A stretch of 45,958 bases of DNA, taken from NCBI GenBank assembly GCA_903970125.1, contig CAJCHW010000167.1, positions 1-45,958 of the forward strand, read 5' to 3'. Below are positions 26,326 to 36,032 of the stretch, in pieces. A program made the position numbers and the translations under genes. The notes under the pieces are model-generated. The model searched no databases, was not told the origin of the DNA, and saw only the letters and a list, made by a program, of their open reading frames with translations. Each line of letters starts with the position of its first letter. The first letter of the stretch is position 1. The DNA is from Chlamydiota bacterium (lineage in GTDB: Bacteria; Actinomycetota; Thermoleophilia; Solirubrobacterales; Solirubrobacteraceae).

Positions 26326-27533
26326 GTGGTAAGCGAGTCCCACAGCGGGCCCTCGGTGGACGTGTTGGTCGTGGGCGGCGGCATCATCGGCCTGGCCGTG
26401 GCCTGGCGCGCACGCCAGCGCGGCCTGTCTGTGTTGCTGCTTGAGCGCGATCGGTTTGGCGCGGGTGCTTCGAGTGTGGCCGCGGGGATGCTGGCTCCCG
26501 TGACCGAGGTGGAGTTTGACCAGGCGCGCCGCAGGACACTCGATCTGGGCCTGCGCTCGGCGGCGCTCTGGTCAGCGTTTGCTGCCGAGCTCGGAGAGCT
26601 CACGGGCGTTGGCATGGGTTACCGGCACGCCGGCACACTGATGGTTGCACGCGACGCCGATGACGCACGCGAGCTGGAGCGCCAGCTCGTCTTTCGCGAA
26701 TCGCTGGGGGTAAAGGCGCGGCGGTTGTTGCCGTCACAAGCACGCGAGCTCGAGCCCGCGCTCACGCCGACCGTCCGCCTTGCCCTGGAAGCGGCCGATG
26801 ACCACAGTGTCAATCCTCAACAGGCGCTGGGCGCGCTTGCGAGCGCGTGTGAGCGCGCAGGCGTGCTGATGGAGCAGCACACCGGCGATGTGGCCGTCGC
26901 GCTCGACGCAGCCGGTGATCGTGTCGAGGGCGTGCGCATGGCCAACGGGAGCATGCGCCGCGCCGGTCAGGTGGTACTCGCAACCGGCGCCTGGGGTGGC
27001 ATGATCGCCGGTCTCCGCGACAGTGCGAGCGTGCCCGTGCGACCCGTCAAGGGTCAGATTCTGCGCCTTCGCGATCCCGCAGGGCCTGGTCTGCTCACGC
27101 GCGCCGTGCGAGGCCGCGGCGTCTACATCGTGCCTCGCGACGACGGCCGCTACGTGCTTGGTGCCACCATGGAGGAGCGCGGCTTTGAGCTCAACGCCAC
27201 CGCCGGGGGTGTGTATGAGCTGTTGCGAGACGCACATGAGCTCGTGCCCGGGGTCGCCGAGTTTCACCTCGAGCACGTGTGCGTGGGGTTGCGTCCGGGC
27301 ACGCCTGACAATGCGCCGCTGATCGGGCGCTCTGCCCATGGGGGCCTGATCTGGGCCTGCGGCCACTTCCGCAACGGCATTCTGCTTGCGCCCCTCACGG
27401 CCGAACTCGTGTCGGGGGTGCTCACCGGGCAGCCCGTGGACCCGCTGCTGGAGGTGTGTGACCCCGCGCGCTTCGGCGTCAACACACCTACGGGGAGCGA
27501 GTCATCCGGCGCGCTGCTGACCGGGGTCGCACG

Positions 27534-27537
<4 letters not shown>
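26326..27537 (+). CDS. thiO: Glycine oxidase, thiamine thiazole synthesis
   Basis: FAD-dependent oxidase that turns glycine into iminoglycine (dehydroglycine) for thiazole assembly. 403 residues from GTG 26326. Dinucleotide fold VLVVGGGIIGLAVAWRA (about 13-29), GAGASSVAAGMLAP, VRPVKGQILRL and the C-terminal GLRPGTPDNAPLIG / GHFRNGILLAP, all typical of ThiO. Its stop overlaps the ATG of thiS (ATGA). TAGCAT ends 12 bases before the GTG and no ribosome site is seen. I looked for a TPP riboswitch in 26229-26325 and found only weak resemblance. thiS and thiG follow; thiF and thiC are not in the window. Confidence 0.92.
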
Positions 27538-28535
<998 letters not shown>

Positions 28536-28544
28536 GACCGCCTC

Positions 28545-29504
28545 GTGCCCACCCCCCACTTCCTCACCGGCGCCGAGCTGGACGCCGCCGCGCTTGCGCG
28601 GCTGCTCGACCGCGCGGACGCTCTCAAGCGAGCACCCCTCTCCTCCCGAGCGTTTGAGGGACGGACGGTCGCACTCATTTTCGAGCGGCCCTCGACGCGG
28701 ACGCGGCTGGCCTTTGAGGCAGGGGTTTTCGAGCTGGGCGGGCACCCGGCTGTGCTGCGCGCCGACGACCTCCAGCTCACACGCGGCGAGTCCGTACGAG
28801 ACACCGCGCTCGTGCTTTCCCGTCACATGGCCACGGTCGGCCTGCGCACCGGCTCGGAGGCTGCGCTTGCCGAGCTGGCAGCCCACGCAACCGTGCCCGT
28901 GGTCAACATGCTCAGTCCACTGCACCATCCCTGCCAGGCACTGGCCGATCTGATGACCCTGCGCGAGGCTTATGGTGAGCTTGCGGGGTTGCACCTCGCA
29001 TACATAGGCGACTCGACCAACGTCACGCGCTCGCTGGCGGTGCTTGCGGGCGTTGCGGGCATGCGCCTTAGCGTGGCCTCTCCACCCGGCTATTCGCTGG
29101 CAGATCAGGCCGGCTGGAAGCCAGACCAGCAGGCTTGGCATGGCGGGCAGGCACCGTGGCACGGGCCTGGGGCTGCCGACCGGCTGACGCTGTGCACCGA
29201 TCCCCACGATGCCGTGGCGGGCGCACACGCGGTCTACACCGATGTGTGGGTGAGCATGGGCGATGAGGCACACGCGTCCGAGCGCCGCTCCGCGCTGGCC
29301 GGATATCGCATAGACGACGCTATGCTCGACGCCGCGGCTCCAGGTGCCTTCGCCCTTCATTGTCTGCCCGCGCACCCCGGCGAGGAGATCACCGCCGAGG
29401 TGCTCTACGGGAGCCGCCAGCGCATCTGGGACCAGGCCGAGAACCGCCGCCACGCGCAGAAGGCCCTGCTTGAGCTGATGCTGGAGGAGATGCCAGGTGC
29501 CTGA
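28545..29504 (+). CDS. argF: Ornithine carbamoyltransferase
   Basis: Makes citrulline from ornithine and carbamoyl phosphate in arginine synthesis. 319 residues from GTG 28545. Carbamoyl-phosphate site STRTR (50-54), HPCQALAD (128-135), the ornithine loop VSMGDE and HCLPAHPGEEIT near the C-terminus identify ornithine rather than aspartate as acceptor. A tryptophan/glutamine/histidine-rich loop (about residues 188-207) is unusual in composition. No other arg gene is in the window. The downstream methyltransferase gene starts 8 bp inside its 3' end. Confidence 0.94.
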   Translation: MPTPHFLTGAELDAAALARLLDRADALKRAPLSSRAFEGRTVALIFERPSTRTRLAFEAGVFELGGHPAVLRADDLQLTRGESVRDTALVLSRHMATVGLRTGSEAALAELAAHATVPVVNMLSPLHHPCQALADLMTLREAYGELAGLHLAYIGDSTNVTRSLAVLAGVAGMRLSVASPPGYSLADQAGWKPDQQAWHGGQAPWHGPGAADRLTLCTDPHDAVAGAHAVYTDVWVSMGDEAHASERRSALAGYRIDDAMLDAAAPGAFALHCLPAHPGEEITAEVLYGSRQRIWDQAENRRHAQKALLELMLEEMPGA

Positions 29505-31071
29505 CGACGACCAGCCCGCCGTGGTCGCGGATGTGCCTGAGGCCATCGCCGACCCGAGCGTCGCGGATCCCAGCGTGGCCGACGCGGTGGTCGCTGACGG
29601 CAATGGACACTCGGCGGGCACACGGCCAAGGCGCGGCGAGGAGCTTGAGCTCGAGGTCGATTCGCTGGCATACGGGGGGGAGGGTGTCGCCAGGCTCGGT
29701 GATCAGGGGTACGTGGTCTTCGTCGCCGGCGCAGTACCCGGAGACCGTGTGCTTGCGCACGTGTACAAGACCAAGCGCACATACGCCCACGCTCGCACCA
29801 CCGAGATCTTGCGCCCCAGCAGCGAGCGCATCGCGCCCGTTGCGGCCCACCCGGGCGTGCCCTGGCAGGTGCTGCCCTACGCGCGCCAGCTCGAGGTCAA
29901 GCAGTCGCAGGTAAACGAGGCCCTGCGCCGCATCGGCAAGCTCGACGGCTTTGAGGTCCAGGAGATCATTCCGGCCGTCCAGCAGTGGCGTTATCGCAAC
30001 AAGCTCGAGTACTCCTTTGGCCATGATTCCGATGGCGAGCTTTTGTGCGGCTTCCACGCCCCCGCGCGCTGGAACCGCGTCGAGCACGTCGAGGATTGCA
30101 TGCTCGCGTCCGAGCCTTCCAACCTCGCCCGCGAGGTCGCCTACCGGTGGTGCAGCGAACAGGGGCTGGGTGCCTGGGAGCGCTCTTCGCGCCCGGGCGC
30201 GTGGCGTATGGGTGGCGACGATGCATCCAAGCGCCAGGGTCGGCCGACTCCGCAGGAGCGCACGGGACCCGGGCCAGACGGACGCGCGCTCCTGCGCAAC
30301 CTTGTCGTACGCGAGGGCCGGCGCACGGACAAGCTGCAGGTACGGCTGGTCACAACCGAGGGCACGATCGCGGCGCGCTCACTGGCCGATACTCTGGCGG
30401 GCGAACTCGGAGAGCAGCGGCTGAGCGGCCTCTTGTGGACCCGTTCCCACGCGCTCGGAGAGACCACGGCTGGGGGAGCGACAGAGCTCGTATGGGGCCA
30501 GGAGGAGTTGCCGGAGCGGATCTGCGATCTGGACGTGCGGATCCTACCGGAGGCTTTCTTTCAGACCAATACCGAGATGGCCGAGACGCTCTACGCCGTA
30601 GCCGGTGAGTACGCGGCGCTCGAGGGTTGGGAGCGCGTCTATGACCTCTACTGTGGTCTGGGCACGATCGGTTTGACACTCGCGCCACATGCCGGCGAGG
30701 TGTGGGGCCTTGAGCTCTTGGCCGATGCCGTGGTCGCAGCCACCGCCGGTGCCGCCCGCAACGGCATCGCAAATGCTCACTTTCGCGCCGGCGAGGTGCG
30801 CTTGGCGATGGCCGAGCTGGTCACCAGGGGCGGCCGGCCCGACGTCGTGGTGGTCGACCCACCCAGGGCGGGGCTTGGACGCAAGGTGGTCGAGCGGATC
30901 ATCCAGGCAAGTCCCAAGCGGATCGTCTACGTCTCGTGCAACCCCACCACGCTGGCTGCCGACGTGGCGCTTTTTGTCGAGTCCGGCTGGACGCTTGAGC
31001 GGGTGCGACCCGTGGACATGTTCCCCCAGACCCACCACATCGAGTGCGTCGCGGCGCTTGAGCGCGGATAG
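29497..31071 (+). CDS. TrmA/RlmD-type uracil-C5 RNA methyltransferase, no Fe-S cysteines
   Basis: SAM-dependent methylation of a uracil in rRNA or tRNA. 524 residues; GTG 29497 overlaps the end of argF and has GGAGGAG upstream. Order: acidic head (1-45), TRAM domain (ELEVDSLAYGGEGVARLGDQGYVVFV and on), a central insert, then the Rossmann part: FFQTNTEMAE, YDLYCGLGTIGLTL, VVVDPPRAGLG and the catalytic Cys in VYVSCNPTTLAADV. Where RlmD has the CGGC pair before QxxxYxxQLxxK, this protein has HPGVPWQVLPYARQLEVK, so the Fe-S cluster site is missing. A poorly conserved stretch (about 220-265) looks like a local insert. Target nucleotide not determinable. Confidence 0.9.
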   Translation: MPDDDQPAVVADVPEAIADPSVADPSVADAVVADGNGHSAGTRPRRGEELELEVDSLAYGGEGVARLGDQGYVVFVAGAVPGDRVLAHVYKTKRTYAHARTTEILRPSSERIAPVAAHPGVPWQVLPYARQLEVKQSQVNEALRRIGKLDGFEVQEIIPAVQQWRYRNKLEYSFGHDSDGELLCGFHAPARWNRVEHVEDCMLASEPSNLAREVAYRWCSEQGLGAWERSSRPGAWRMGGDDASKRQGRPTPQERTGPGPDGRALLRNLVVREGRRTDKLQVRLVTTEGTIAARSLADTLAGELGEQRLSGLLWTRSHALGETTAGGATELVWGQEELPERICDLDVRILPEAFFQTNTEMAETLYAVAGEYAALEGWERVYDLYCGLGTIGLTLAPHAGEVWGLELLADAVVAATAGAARNGIANAHFRAGEVRLAMAELVTRGGRPDVVVVDPPRAGLGRKVVERIIQASPKRIVYVSCNPTTLAADVALFVESGWTLERVRPVDMFPQTHHIECVAALERG

Positions 31072-31082
31072 GGTTTACGGCG

Positions 31083-32033
31083 ATGCGCGCAGTGACGATC
31101 AAAGACGAACAGCTGGCGGTCTCAGAGCACCCCGATCCCGTCCCGGGAACGGGCGAGGTGCTGGTGGCCGTGCGCGCCGCCGGGCTCAATGGCGCGGACA
31201 TGATGCAGCGGATCGGGCGCTACCCCGCGCCGCCGGGCTCACCACAGGACATTCCGGGCATGGAGTTCGCGGGGGAGGTCTCGGTGTGCGGACCGGGAGC
31301 GCAGCGCTTCAAGCTCGGTGATCGCGTGATGGGGATCGTTGGCGGCGGCGGCCAGGCAGAGCTTGTGGTCGTCCACGAGCGCCAGCTGATGCCCGTGCCC
31401 GAGAATCTCAGCTGGCCGCAGGCAGGCGGGGTGCCGGAGGTGTTCCTGACCGCTCACGACGCACTGCTCACCCAGGCGCAGCTGTGCCTGGGTGAGCGCC
31501 TGCTCGTGCACGGCGGCGCCGGCGGTGTCGGCACTGCGGCGATCCAGCTTGGGCGTCTGGCTGGAGCGCGAGTCGTTGCGACCGTGCGTGATACGTCGCT
31601 GCGCGAGCAGGTGACAGCACTCGGCGCCGAGGTGATCGATCCCGAGGATTTTGTCGAGCACGGCCCCTTCGATGTTGTGCTTGAGCTCGTGGGCGCTCCC
31701 AACCTAGCTGCCAACGTGCAGGCGCTCGCGGTCGGTGGGCGCATCGTGGTGATCGGGGTGGCCGCGGGCGCAAAGACCGAGCTGAACCTGTTGGGCCTGA
31801 TGGCCAAACGCGCGCGGATACACGGGTCGATGCTGCGGTCCCGGCCGCTTGAGGAGAAGGCGATCGCGTCGCGTCGCGTCGAGCACGAGGTGCTGCCTGC
31901 GTTGGCGAGTGGTGCTCTGACGGTGCCCGTGCACGAGACCTTCCCCTTGGAGCAGGCAGTCGCCGCCTACGACAGCTTTGCCGCCGGAGGGAAGCTCGGG
32001 AAGATCGTGCTTGTGATGTCCCACGCCGCTTGA
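31083..32033 (+). CDS. NADPH:quinone oxidoreductase, MDR superfamily
   Basis: 316-residue zinc-free medium-chain reductase of the quinone oxidoreductase group. GroES-like N-terminus (GEVLVAVRAAGLNGADMMQRIGRY), then PGMEFAGEV and GDRVMGIVGGGGQAELV, the nucleotide fold LLVHGGAGGVGTAAIQLGRLAGARVVAT, and the tail VHETFPLEQAVAAYDSFAAGGKLGKIVL. The Cys/His ligands of zinc alcohol dehydrogenases are absent. It starts 11 bp after the methyltransferase and probably shares its transcript. Reduces quinones or enones; the physiological substrate is unknown. Confidence 0.9.
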   Translation: MRAVTIKDEQLAVSEHPDPVPGTGEVLVAVRAAGLNGADMMQRIGRYPAPPGSPQDIPGMEFAGEVSVCGPGAQRFKLGDRVMGIVGGGGQAELVVVHERQLMPVPENLSWPQAGGVPEVFLTAHDALLTQAQLCLGERLLVHGGAGGVGTAAIQLGRLAGARVVATVRDTSLREQVTALGAEVIDPEDFVEHGPFDVVLELVGAPNLAANVQALAVGGRIVVIGVAAGAKTELNLLGLMAKRARIHGSMLRSRPLEEKAIASRRVEHEVLPALASGALTVPVHETFPLEQAVAAYDSFAAGGKLGKIVLVMSHAA

Positions 32034-32061
32034 CCGCGACGGTACTGAGCGGCTCGCGCTT

Positions 32062-32667
32062 TCAGTACGGGGGTTGGGATGCGTGCCACTCGCCGAGTGC
32101 TCGCAACGCGTCCCAGAAGACCTGCTTGGCGTCGCGCTCGTCCAGTGAGTCATCGATGTTCGGCACGTAGAGCGCCTCGATGGTGGGGGTGAACGTTTGC
32201 ACCTTCCCGAGCACCGGCTCAAGCGGTCGCGCGAGGGGTATCTCAAGGCCGCCAAGAATCGCCAGTGCCTCGGCGCCCATGACCACGATGATCTTGGGCG
32301 ACACGATCGCGATCTCTTCGACCACCCGCTCGATGCACGCCGGGTCCGCGAGTTCTGGATCGCCCACGGGGCATTTGACGCAGAGCGTGCCGTAGACGGT
32401 GAGGGGGTCGATCGACAGGCGCTTGAAGACCTTCATCAAGGCGCTCCCCGAACGGCCGTAAAACGCAACGCCCTCTTCGATCTCAGATGGTCGGGGGAAG
32501 TGCTTGAGCAGCATGATGTCGGCCTGCGGATGACCGGATCCGAGCACGGGCATGAGGTTGCCGCGCGGACAGTGCGTGCACGCCTGAAGCTCGTGCGTGA
32601 ACGTGCTCAGCTCGCGTATTGCCCGCTCGAGGTACTTCTCGCGGATCTCATCGTCTGTTACGGCCAT
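32062..32667 (-). CDS. Uracil-DNA-glycosylase-superfamily protein, Fe-S type, divergent motifs
   Basis: 201 residues from ATG 32667; the open frame upstream is low-complexity. Four cysteines fit the 4Fe-4S pattern of family 4/5 glycosylases: C30 and C33 (CTHC), C99 (KCPVGDPE) and C111 (ADPAC), followed by SPKIIVVMGAEALAILGG as in that family. However, the usual motif A (GEAPG with an acidic residue) is replaced by LLKHFPRPSEIEEG, only the later GRSG being kept, and no C-terminal H-P-S/H-P-A motif is visible. It may be a glycosylase with altered specificity or a non-catalytic DNA-binding relative. The gene lies 113 bp downstream of the glycosyltransferase-PHP gene on the same strand. Confidence 0.75.
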   Translation of the reverse strand: MAVTDDEIREKYLERAIRELSTFTHELQACTHCPRGNLMPVLGSGHPQADIMLLKHFPRPSEIEEGVAFYGRSGSALMKVFKRLSIDPLTVYGTLCVKCPVGDPELADPACIERVVEEIAIVSPKIIVVMGAEALAILGGLEIPLARPLEPVLGKVQTFTPTIEALYVPNIDDSLDERDAKQVFWDALRALGEWHASQPPY

Positions 32668-32780
32668 CGACGCATCGGGTTTTGACGAAGCGTCGCTGTG
32701 TCCTTGGCGGTGCACGGACAGTTGCGGCCCGCGCGGTTTTCGTTGCGGCGCACGCGGACCCCTCGCGGCGCCTGCCGCCA

Positions 32781-34754
32781 TCAACGTTGGGCGCCGACAC
32801 GGCGGGCGCGGCGGGTCGCGCGCGCGCGCCGTGCGGGGGCCGGGGTGGCCCTGGTCTGCAGGAACTTCAGCGCCTGCACGTACAGCAGGCTTGTCGGCCG
32901 GGTCACGATGTCGGCCTCGCGCAACGACTGCAGAAATTGCTCCGGTCCATCGAAGTCGTGCATGCGCAAGCGCACGGAGCCAAGACCCTGCGGAACGTGG
33001 GAGTCCGAACCCGCCCCCGCAGCGATGTTGTACTTCGCAGCGAAGCGCACGGCCTCTTCGTTGAACGTGTCGATAGCCACGCGTGGGTTGAATGTCTCGA
33101 TCGCGTCGACATCGGCGACGATGGGCAGCAGGTGCTCATAGTCCGGTACCGCATGCAAGCGGTCGAATGGATGGGGCACATAGACGATCCCGCCCTGCCG
33201 CTTGATCTCGGCCACGGTCTCGGCCAGGGTCATGCCACGCGCGATCTTGCGCTTGATGAACAGGCCGATCACCTCGCCCTGTTCGGCGGTTTTGATCTCC
33301 TCGCCCACGATCACCTTGACCCCTGCCGCGGCCGCCTGCTTGGCTGCCTCGAGCGCCCCCGAAATCTCATTGTGGTCGGTGACCGCGATGGCGCCCAGAC
33401 CGCGCTCGCGCGCGGTGGCCAGCAGCACCTCCACGGGCGTGGCGCAGTCGTAGGAGTGGTCGGTGTGCATGTGCAGGTCAACGTCGATCACCGGCTTGGC
33501 GGCAAGCGCGCGGCGGACCGCCGCGTTTACACGCGGCCGTTGCCGGCGGGCGGCGAGCTCCCGGTACACGGAGTCCAGTTCACGCGACGTCCGCTCCCAG
33601 GTGTGCTGCCTGGCGTAGGTGCGCCCCGCACTGCTCAGGCGAGACCGCAAAGACGCGTCTGCGATCAGGCGCTCGAGCTGGGCAGCGAGCGTGTGGGCGT
33701 CGCCGGACTCAAACAAAAGGCCGCGCTCACCCTCTCCGAGTATCTCCTCGTAGATGGGCAGCCGTGAGGCCACGCCCACCGCTCCATGAGCCATTGAACA
33801 CAGCAACAGTCGCGGCGCCGGTAGTGCCCCGTCGGACGCACACACGACAACGTCGGCCTCTGCCAGCAGCGCACTCTGATCGCACTCGGCAAAGCTGTGG
33901 AACTGGACCCGCGAGCGCAGCGCCTGGCCGAGCGATCCCCAGGCGGGACTGGCCTGCTCATGAGCGCTGAGCACGCTCGCAATCCAGGGCGCCGCGGAGG
34001 GGTCCCTGCTTTGGGACTGCAGGTGGCGCAAGGCTCGTATGAACACGCGCAACGCGGCTCGCTCCTCGCGCACCACGAACACGAGGTGCACCGGATCGCC
34101 GGCCGCGCGGCGCTTGGCCGCGCCCGCCGGCTGCTCGTCGCACCCCGGCGCGATCACGCGGTACTCGCTCGGGAAGCGCGTTGCCATCAGCTTCGCCGTT
34201 GCTTGGAAGCTTGCTGTGCGTGCATCCAGGCGTCCGAAGAAGCCCTCCATAAACCGGCGTGCCACCTGCGTGGACAGAAGCCGCTCGGTGGGCGCGTGAA
34301 AGGAGCCGACGTTCAAGGCGCGCGAGTGGCGCAGGGCGGCGGAGGAGAGGCTTGGGGCAAACGGCTCGTGCACGTGCACGAAGTCCAGGGGCAGCATCCC
34401 AAAGAGCTCGTCAAGAGTGCGTGCGGCGTCCACCGACAGAGCGCCAGTGCGCCTGCGCGAGCCCGCCGCTGGTCGCCGCGAGGCGCCCACGACATCCAGC
34501 ACCTCGCCCACTGCGAGTACCCGCGGTCCCTCCTCTGTAAGCCCCTCCAGCAGGCTCTCGGGGCGCTTGCGCGCAGCGCGTAGTGCCTGGCGGGTTTGGC
34601 GGACCTGCGCCGGCGAGTGCGAAGGGGCGAGCACGAGCACCGCGTGACCCCGCTTGGCCAGGCCGGAGGCAACCTCTTGCACGTACGTGTTGACCTCCTG
34701 GACGCCGTCCAAGGGGTGTGGGGTGACATGGGCGATCGTGAAGCGCGCAGCCAT
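32781..34754 (-). CDS. Fusion of a GT4-like glycosyltransferase domain with a PHP phosphoesterase domain
   Basis: 657 residues. Residues 1-425 have the GT-B plan: FTIAHVTPHPLDGVQEVNTYVQEVASGLAKRGHAVLVLAP, DFVHVHEPFAPSLSSAALRHS, FHAPTERLLS, and a C-terminal Rossmann half ending GERGLLFESGDAHTLAAQL. The donor-site E-x7-E motif is not kept (APRLLLCSMAHG where LLEAMA is expected). Residues 428-650 are a PHP domain with an intact metal set: DLHMHTDHS, AVTDHNEISG, IVGEEIKT, VPHPFDRL and GSDSH. A basic tail ends the protein. The PHP part is probably active on a phosphate ester; the glycosyltransferase part may be inactive or sugar-binding. GATAAT 8 bases before the ATG suggests a leaderless transcript. 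Confidence 0.82.
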   Translation of the reverse strand: MAARFTIAHVTPHPLDGVQEVNTYVQEVASGLAKRGHAVLVLAPSHSPAQVRQTRQALRAARKRPESLLEGLTEEGPRVLAVGEVLDVVGASRRPAAGSRRRTGALSVDAARTLDELFGMLPLDFVHVHEPFAPSLSSAALRHSRALNVGSFHAPTERLLSTQVARRFMEGFFGRLDARTASFQATAKLMATRFPSEYRVIAPGCDEQPAGAAKRRAAGDPVHLVFVVREERAALRVFIRALRHLQSQSRDPSAAPWIASVLSAHEQASPAWGSLGQALRSRVQFHSFAECDQSALLAEADVVVCASDGALPAPRLLLCSMAHGAVGVASRLPIYEEILGEGERGLLFESGDAHTLAAQLERLIADASLRSRLSSAGRTYARQHTWERTSRELDSVYRELAARRQRPRVNAAVRRALAAKPVIDVDLHMHTDHSYDCATPVEVLLATARERGLGAIAVTDHNEISGALEAAKQAAAAGVKVIVGEEIKTAEQGEVIGLFIKRKIARGMTLAETVAEIKRQGGIVYVPHPFDRLHAVPDYEHLLPIVADVDAIETFNPRVAIDTFNEEAVRFAAKYNIAAGAGSDSHVPQGLGSVRLRMHDFDGPEQFLQSLREADIVTRPTSLLYVQALKFLQTRATPAPARRARATRRARRVGAQR

Positions 34755-34770
34755 CTTCTGGGATTATCGT

Positions 34771-34805
34771 GCGATGCCGGCCGCCGGGCGTGCAGCCGGC
34801 ATCGC
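34771..34805 (-). terminator. Strong 11-bp-stem hairpin between FMN reductase and GT-PHP genes
   Basis: Perfect inverted repeat GCGATGCCGGC/GCCGGCATCGC with a 13-base loop. It follows the FMN reductase stop by 34 bases on the minus strand and ends 2 bases before the GATAAT -10-like hexamer of the next gene. No T-run. It could be a terminator or an operator-like palindrome overlapping the promoter spacer. Confidence 0.5.
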
Positions 34806-34839
34806 GGTGCCCTTCAGTTAGCGCCCATCGGCGCCGTTG

Positions 34840-35400
34840 TCAGCCGGCGCGTAGCAGCTCCGCTTCCCGCGTTGCGGTCACGAGTGCGGTGACGACCTCA
34901 TCCAACTGCTCGCTCGCCTCGGGGTCGGTGAGCTTGCCGTCGGCGTCAAAGCGCTCATGCGCATGGCCGACGGCCGTGTCGCCCTCGACCACCCGCGCGC
35001 CCGCCGCCGCTAGCGTCTTACGCAACTCCGCCTGGGCCCAAACGGCTCCGAAGGCGCCCTGGCTCGCACCCACAACTGCCGCCGGCTTGCTCTGGATCGC
35101 GCCTTCGCGTACGGGCCGCGACAGCCAGTCCACAGCGTTCTTGAGCTGTCCAGGGATCGACGAGTTGTACTCGGGCGTTGAAATCAAAACGGCGTCGGCG
35201 CCGGCGACCGCCGCTCGCAAACGCGCCGCGCCCGGGGGCGTGCTGTCGCCCTCGTCATCCTCGTCGTAGGGCTCCACGGCCTTGAGGTCTGTAAAGAGCT
35301 CGAAGTCCACCCCGTCTGGCAAAAGCGCAGCGGCGGCGCGCACGAGCATCAGGTTGTAGGAGCCGCTTCGGAGGCTCCCCGGGATTCCTAAAACGACCAT
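34840..35400 (-). CDS. NADPH-dependent FMN reductase / quinone reductase (flavodoxin fold)
   Basis: 186 residues. FMN-binding signatures of the family: GIPGSLRSGSYN at the N-terminus (phosphate loop) and STPEYNSSIPGQLKNAVDWLSRP in the middle, then AAVVGASQGAFG. Reduces FMN, quinones, chromate or azo compounds with NADPH. An acidic linker (DEDDEGD) sits between strand 2 and helix 3. It lies 19 bp downstream of the yceI-like gene on the same strand, so it is probably in that operon and under the same MarR-type control. A role in quinone stress would fit. Confidence 0.9.
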   Translation of the reverse strand: MVVLGIPGSLRSGSYNLMLVRAAAALLPDGVDFELFTDLKAVEPYDEDDEGDSTPPGAARLRAAVAGADAVLISTPEYNSSIPGQLKNAVDWLSRPVREGAIQSKPAAVVGASQGAFGAVWAQAELRKTLAAAGARVVEGDTAVGHAHERFDADGKLTDPEASEQLDEVVTALVTATREAELLRAG

Positions 35401-35419
35401 GGAGCCCTATTGCTCCTCT

Positions 35420-35965
35420 CTAGGCCTGTGTGAAGAAGAGCTCGGCGGTAACCGTGACCTCGTCGGCGAGTGCGGGGTCGCCGTTGGGGAGTGGGTTCTG
35501 CCAGTTGAGCCCGTACTGTGTGCGGTCCAGCGAGGCCGACAGCTTGAGTCCGAAGTACGGGCGCTCCATGTACTCCTTTTGCGGACCCACGGTGCCCTTG
35601 ACCGTGATCGGGAGGGTGGTGCCCTTGATCGTGAGGTCGCCCGTCACGTCGATCTCGTCGCCATTGGTGGTTACCGCAGTCGAGCTGAAACTCACCTCGG
35701 GCGTGCGCTCGGCATCGAAGAAGTCGGGAGCCTGCAGGTGGCCTGCAAGGTCCTCGTTTTGGACCGCAACGCCCGCAACCGGTACCGAGCCACTCAGAGT
35801 CGTCGTGCCGTCGGGGTTGGTCTCGAGCTTTGCCGACACTGGCGAAAAGCTCCCACGAAAGGTGCCGACGTGGTAGTCCACGGCGAATCCGACCTGTGAG
35901 TGGACTGGGTCGACCACCCAGGTGCCGGTTGGCAGGGCAGTTGGCGCATCAACACTTGTGCTCAT
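35420..35965 (-). CDS. YceI-family lipid-binding protein
   Basis: 181-residue lipocalin-like protein of the YceI family, whose members bind polyisoprenoid or fatty-acyl chains. Begins PTGTWVVDPVHSQVGFAVDYHVGTFRGSF, the standard YceI start, and continues AGHLQAPDFFDAERTPEVSFSST, GDLTIKGTTLPITVKGT and FGLKLSASLDRTQYGLNW, all family blocks. There is no signal peptide, so it is cytoplasmic, as in most actinobacterial members. ATG 35965 has a GGAGGT ribosome site 7 bases upstream. Divergent from a MarR regulator with palindromes over its promoter. Confidence 0.93.
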   Translation of the reverse strand: MSTSVDAPTALPTGTWVVDPVHSQVGFAVDYHVGTFRGSFSPVSAKLETNPDGTTTLSGSVPVAGVAVQNEDLAGHLQAPDFFDAERTPEVSFSSTAVTTNGDEIDVTGDLTIKGTTLPITVKGTVGPQKEYMERPYFGLKLSASLDRTQYGLNWQNPLPNGDPALADEVTVTAELFFTQA

Positions 35966-35991
35966 CTGAAACCTCCGAAAGTAGGGTATAC

Positions 35992-36003
35992 TTGACTGGT
36001 CAA
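35992..36003. promoter_or_regulatory. MarR-type operator box 1, TTGACTGGTCAA
   Basis: Perfect palindrome (TTGAC-TG-GTCAA) between the divergent yceI-like and marR-like genes. It lies just downstream of the -10 element of the yceI promoter on the minus strand, an ideal repressor position. Box 2 at 36036-36047 matches at 10 of 12 positions. Confidence 0.6.
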
Positions 36004-36004
36004 C

Positions 36005-36032
36005 AATATAGCATGCAATCGTGACTCCTCAA
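36005..36032 (-). promoter_or_regulatory. Promoter of the yceI-like gene
   Basis: Minus strand TTGAGG (36032-36027), 16-bp spacer, TATATT (36010-36005). Transcription would begin inside operator box 1 and give a leader of about 30 bases containing the GGAGGT site. Confidence 0.5.
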
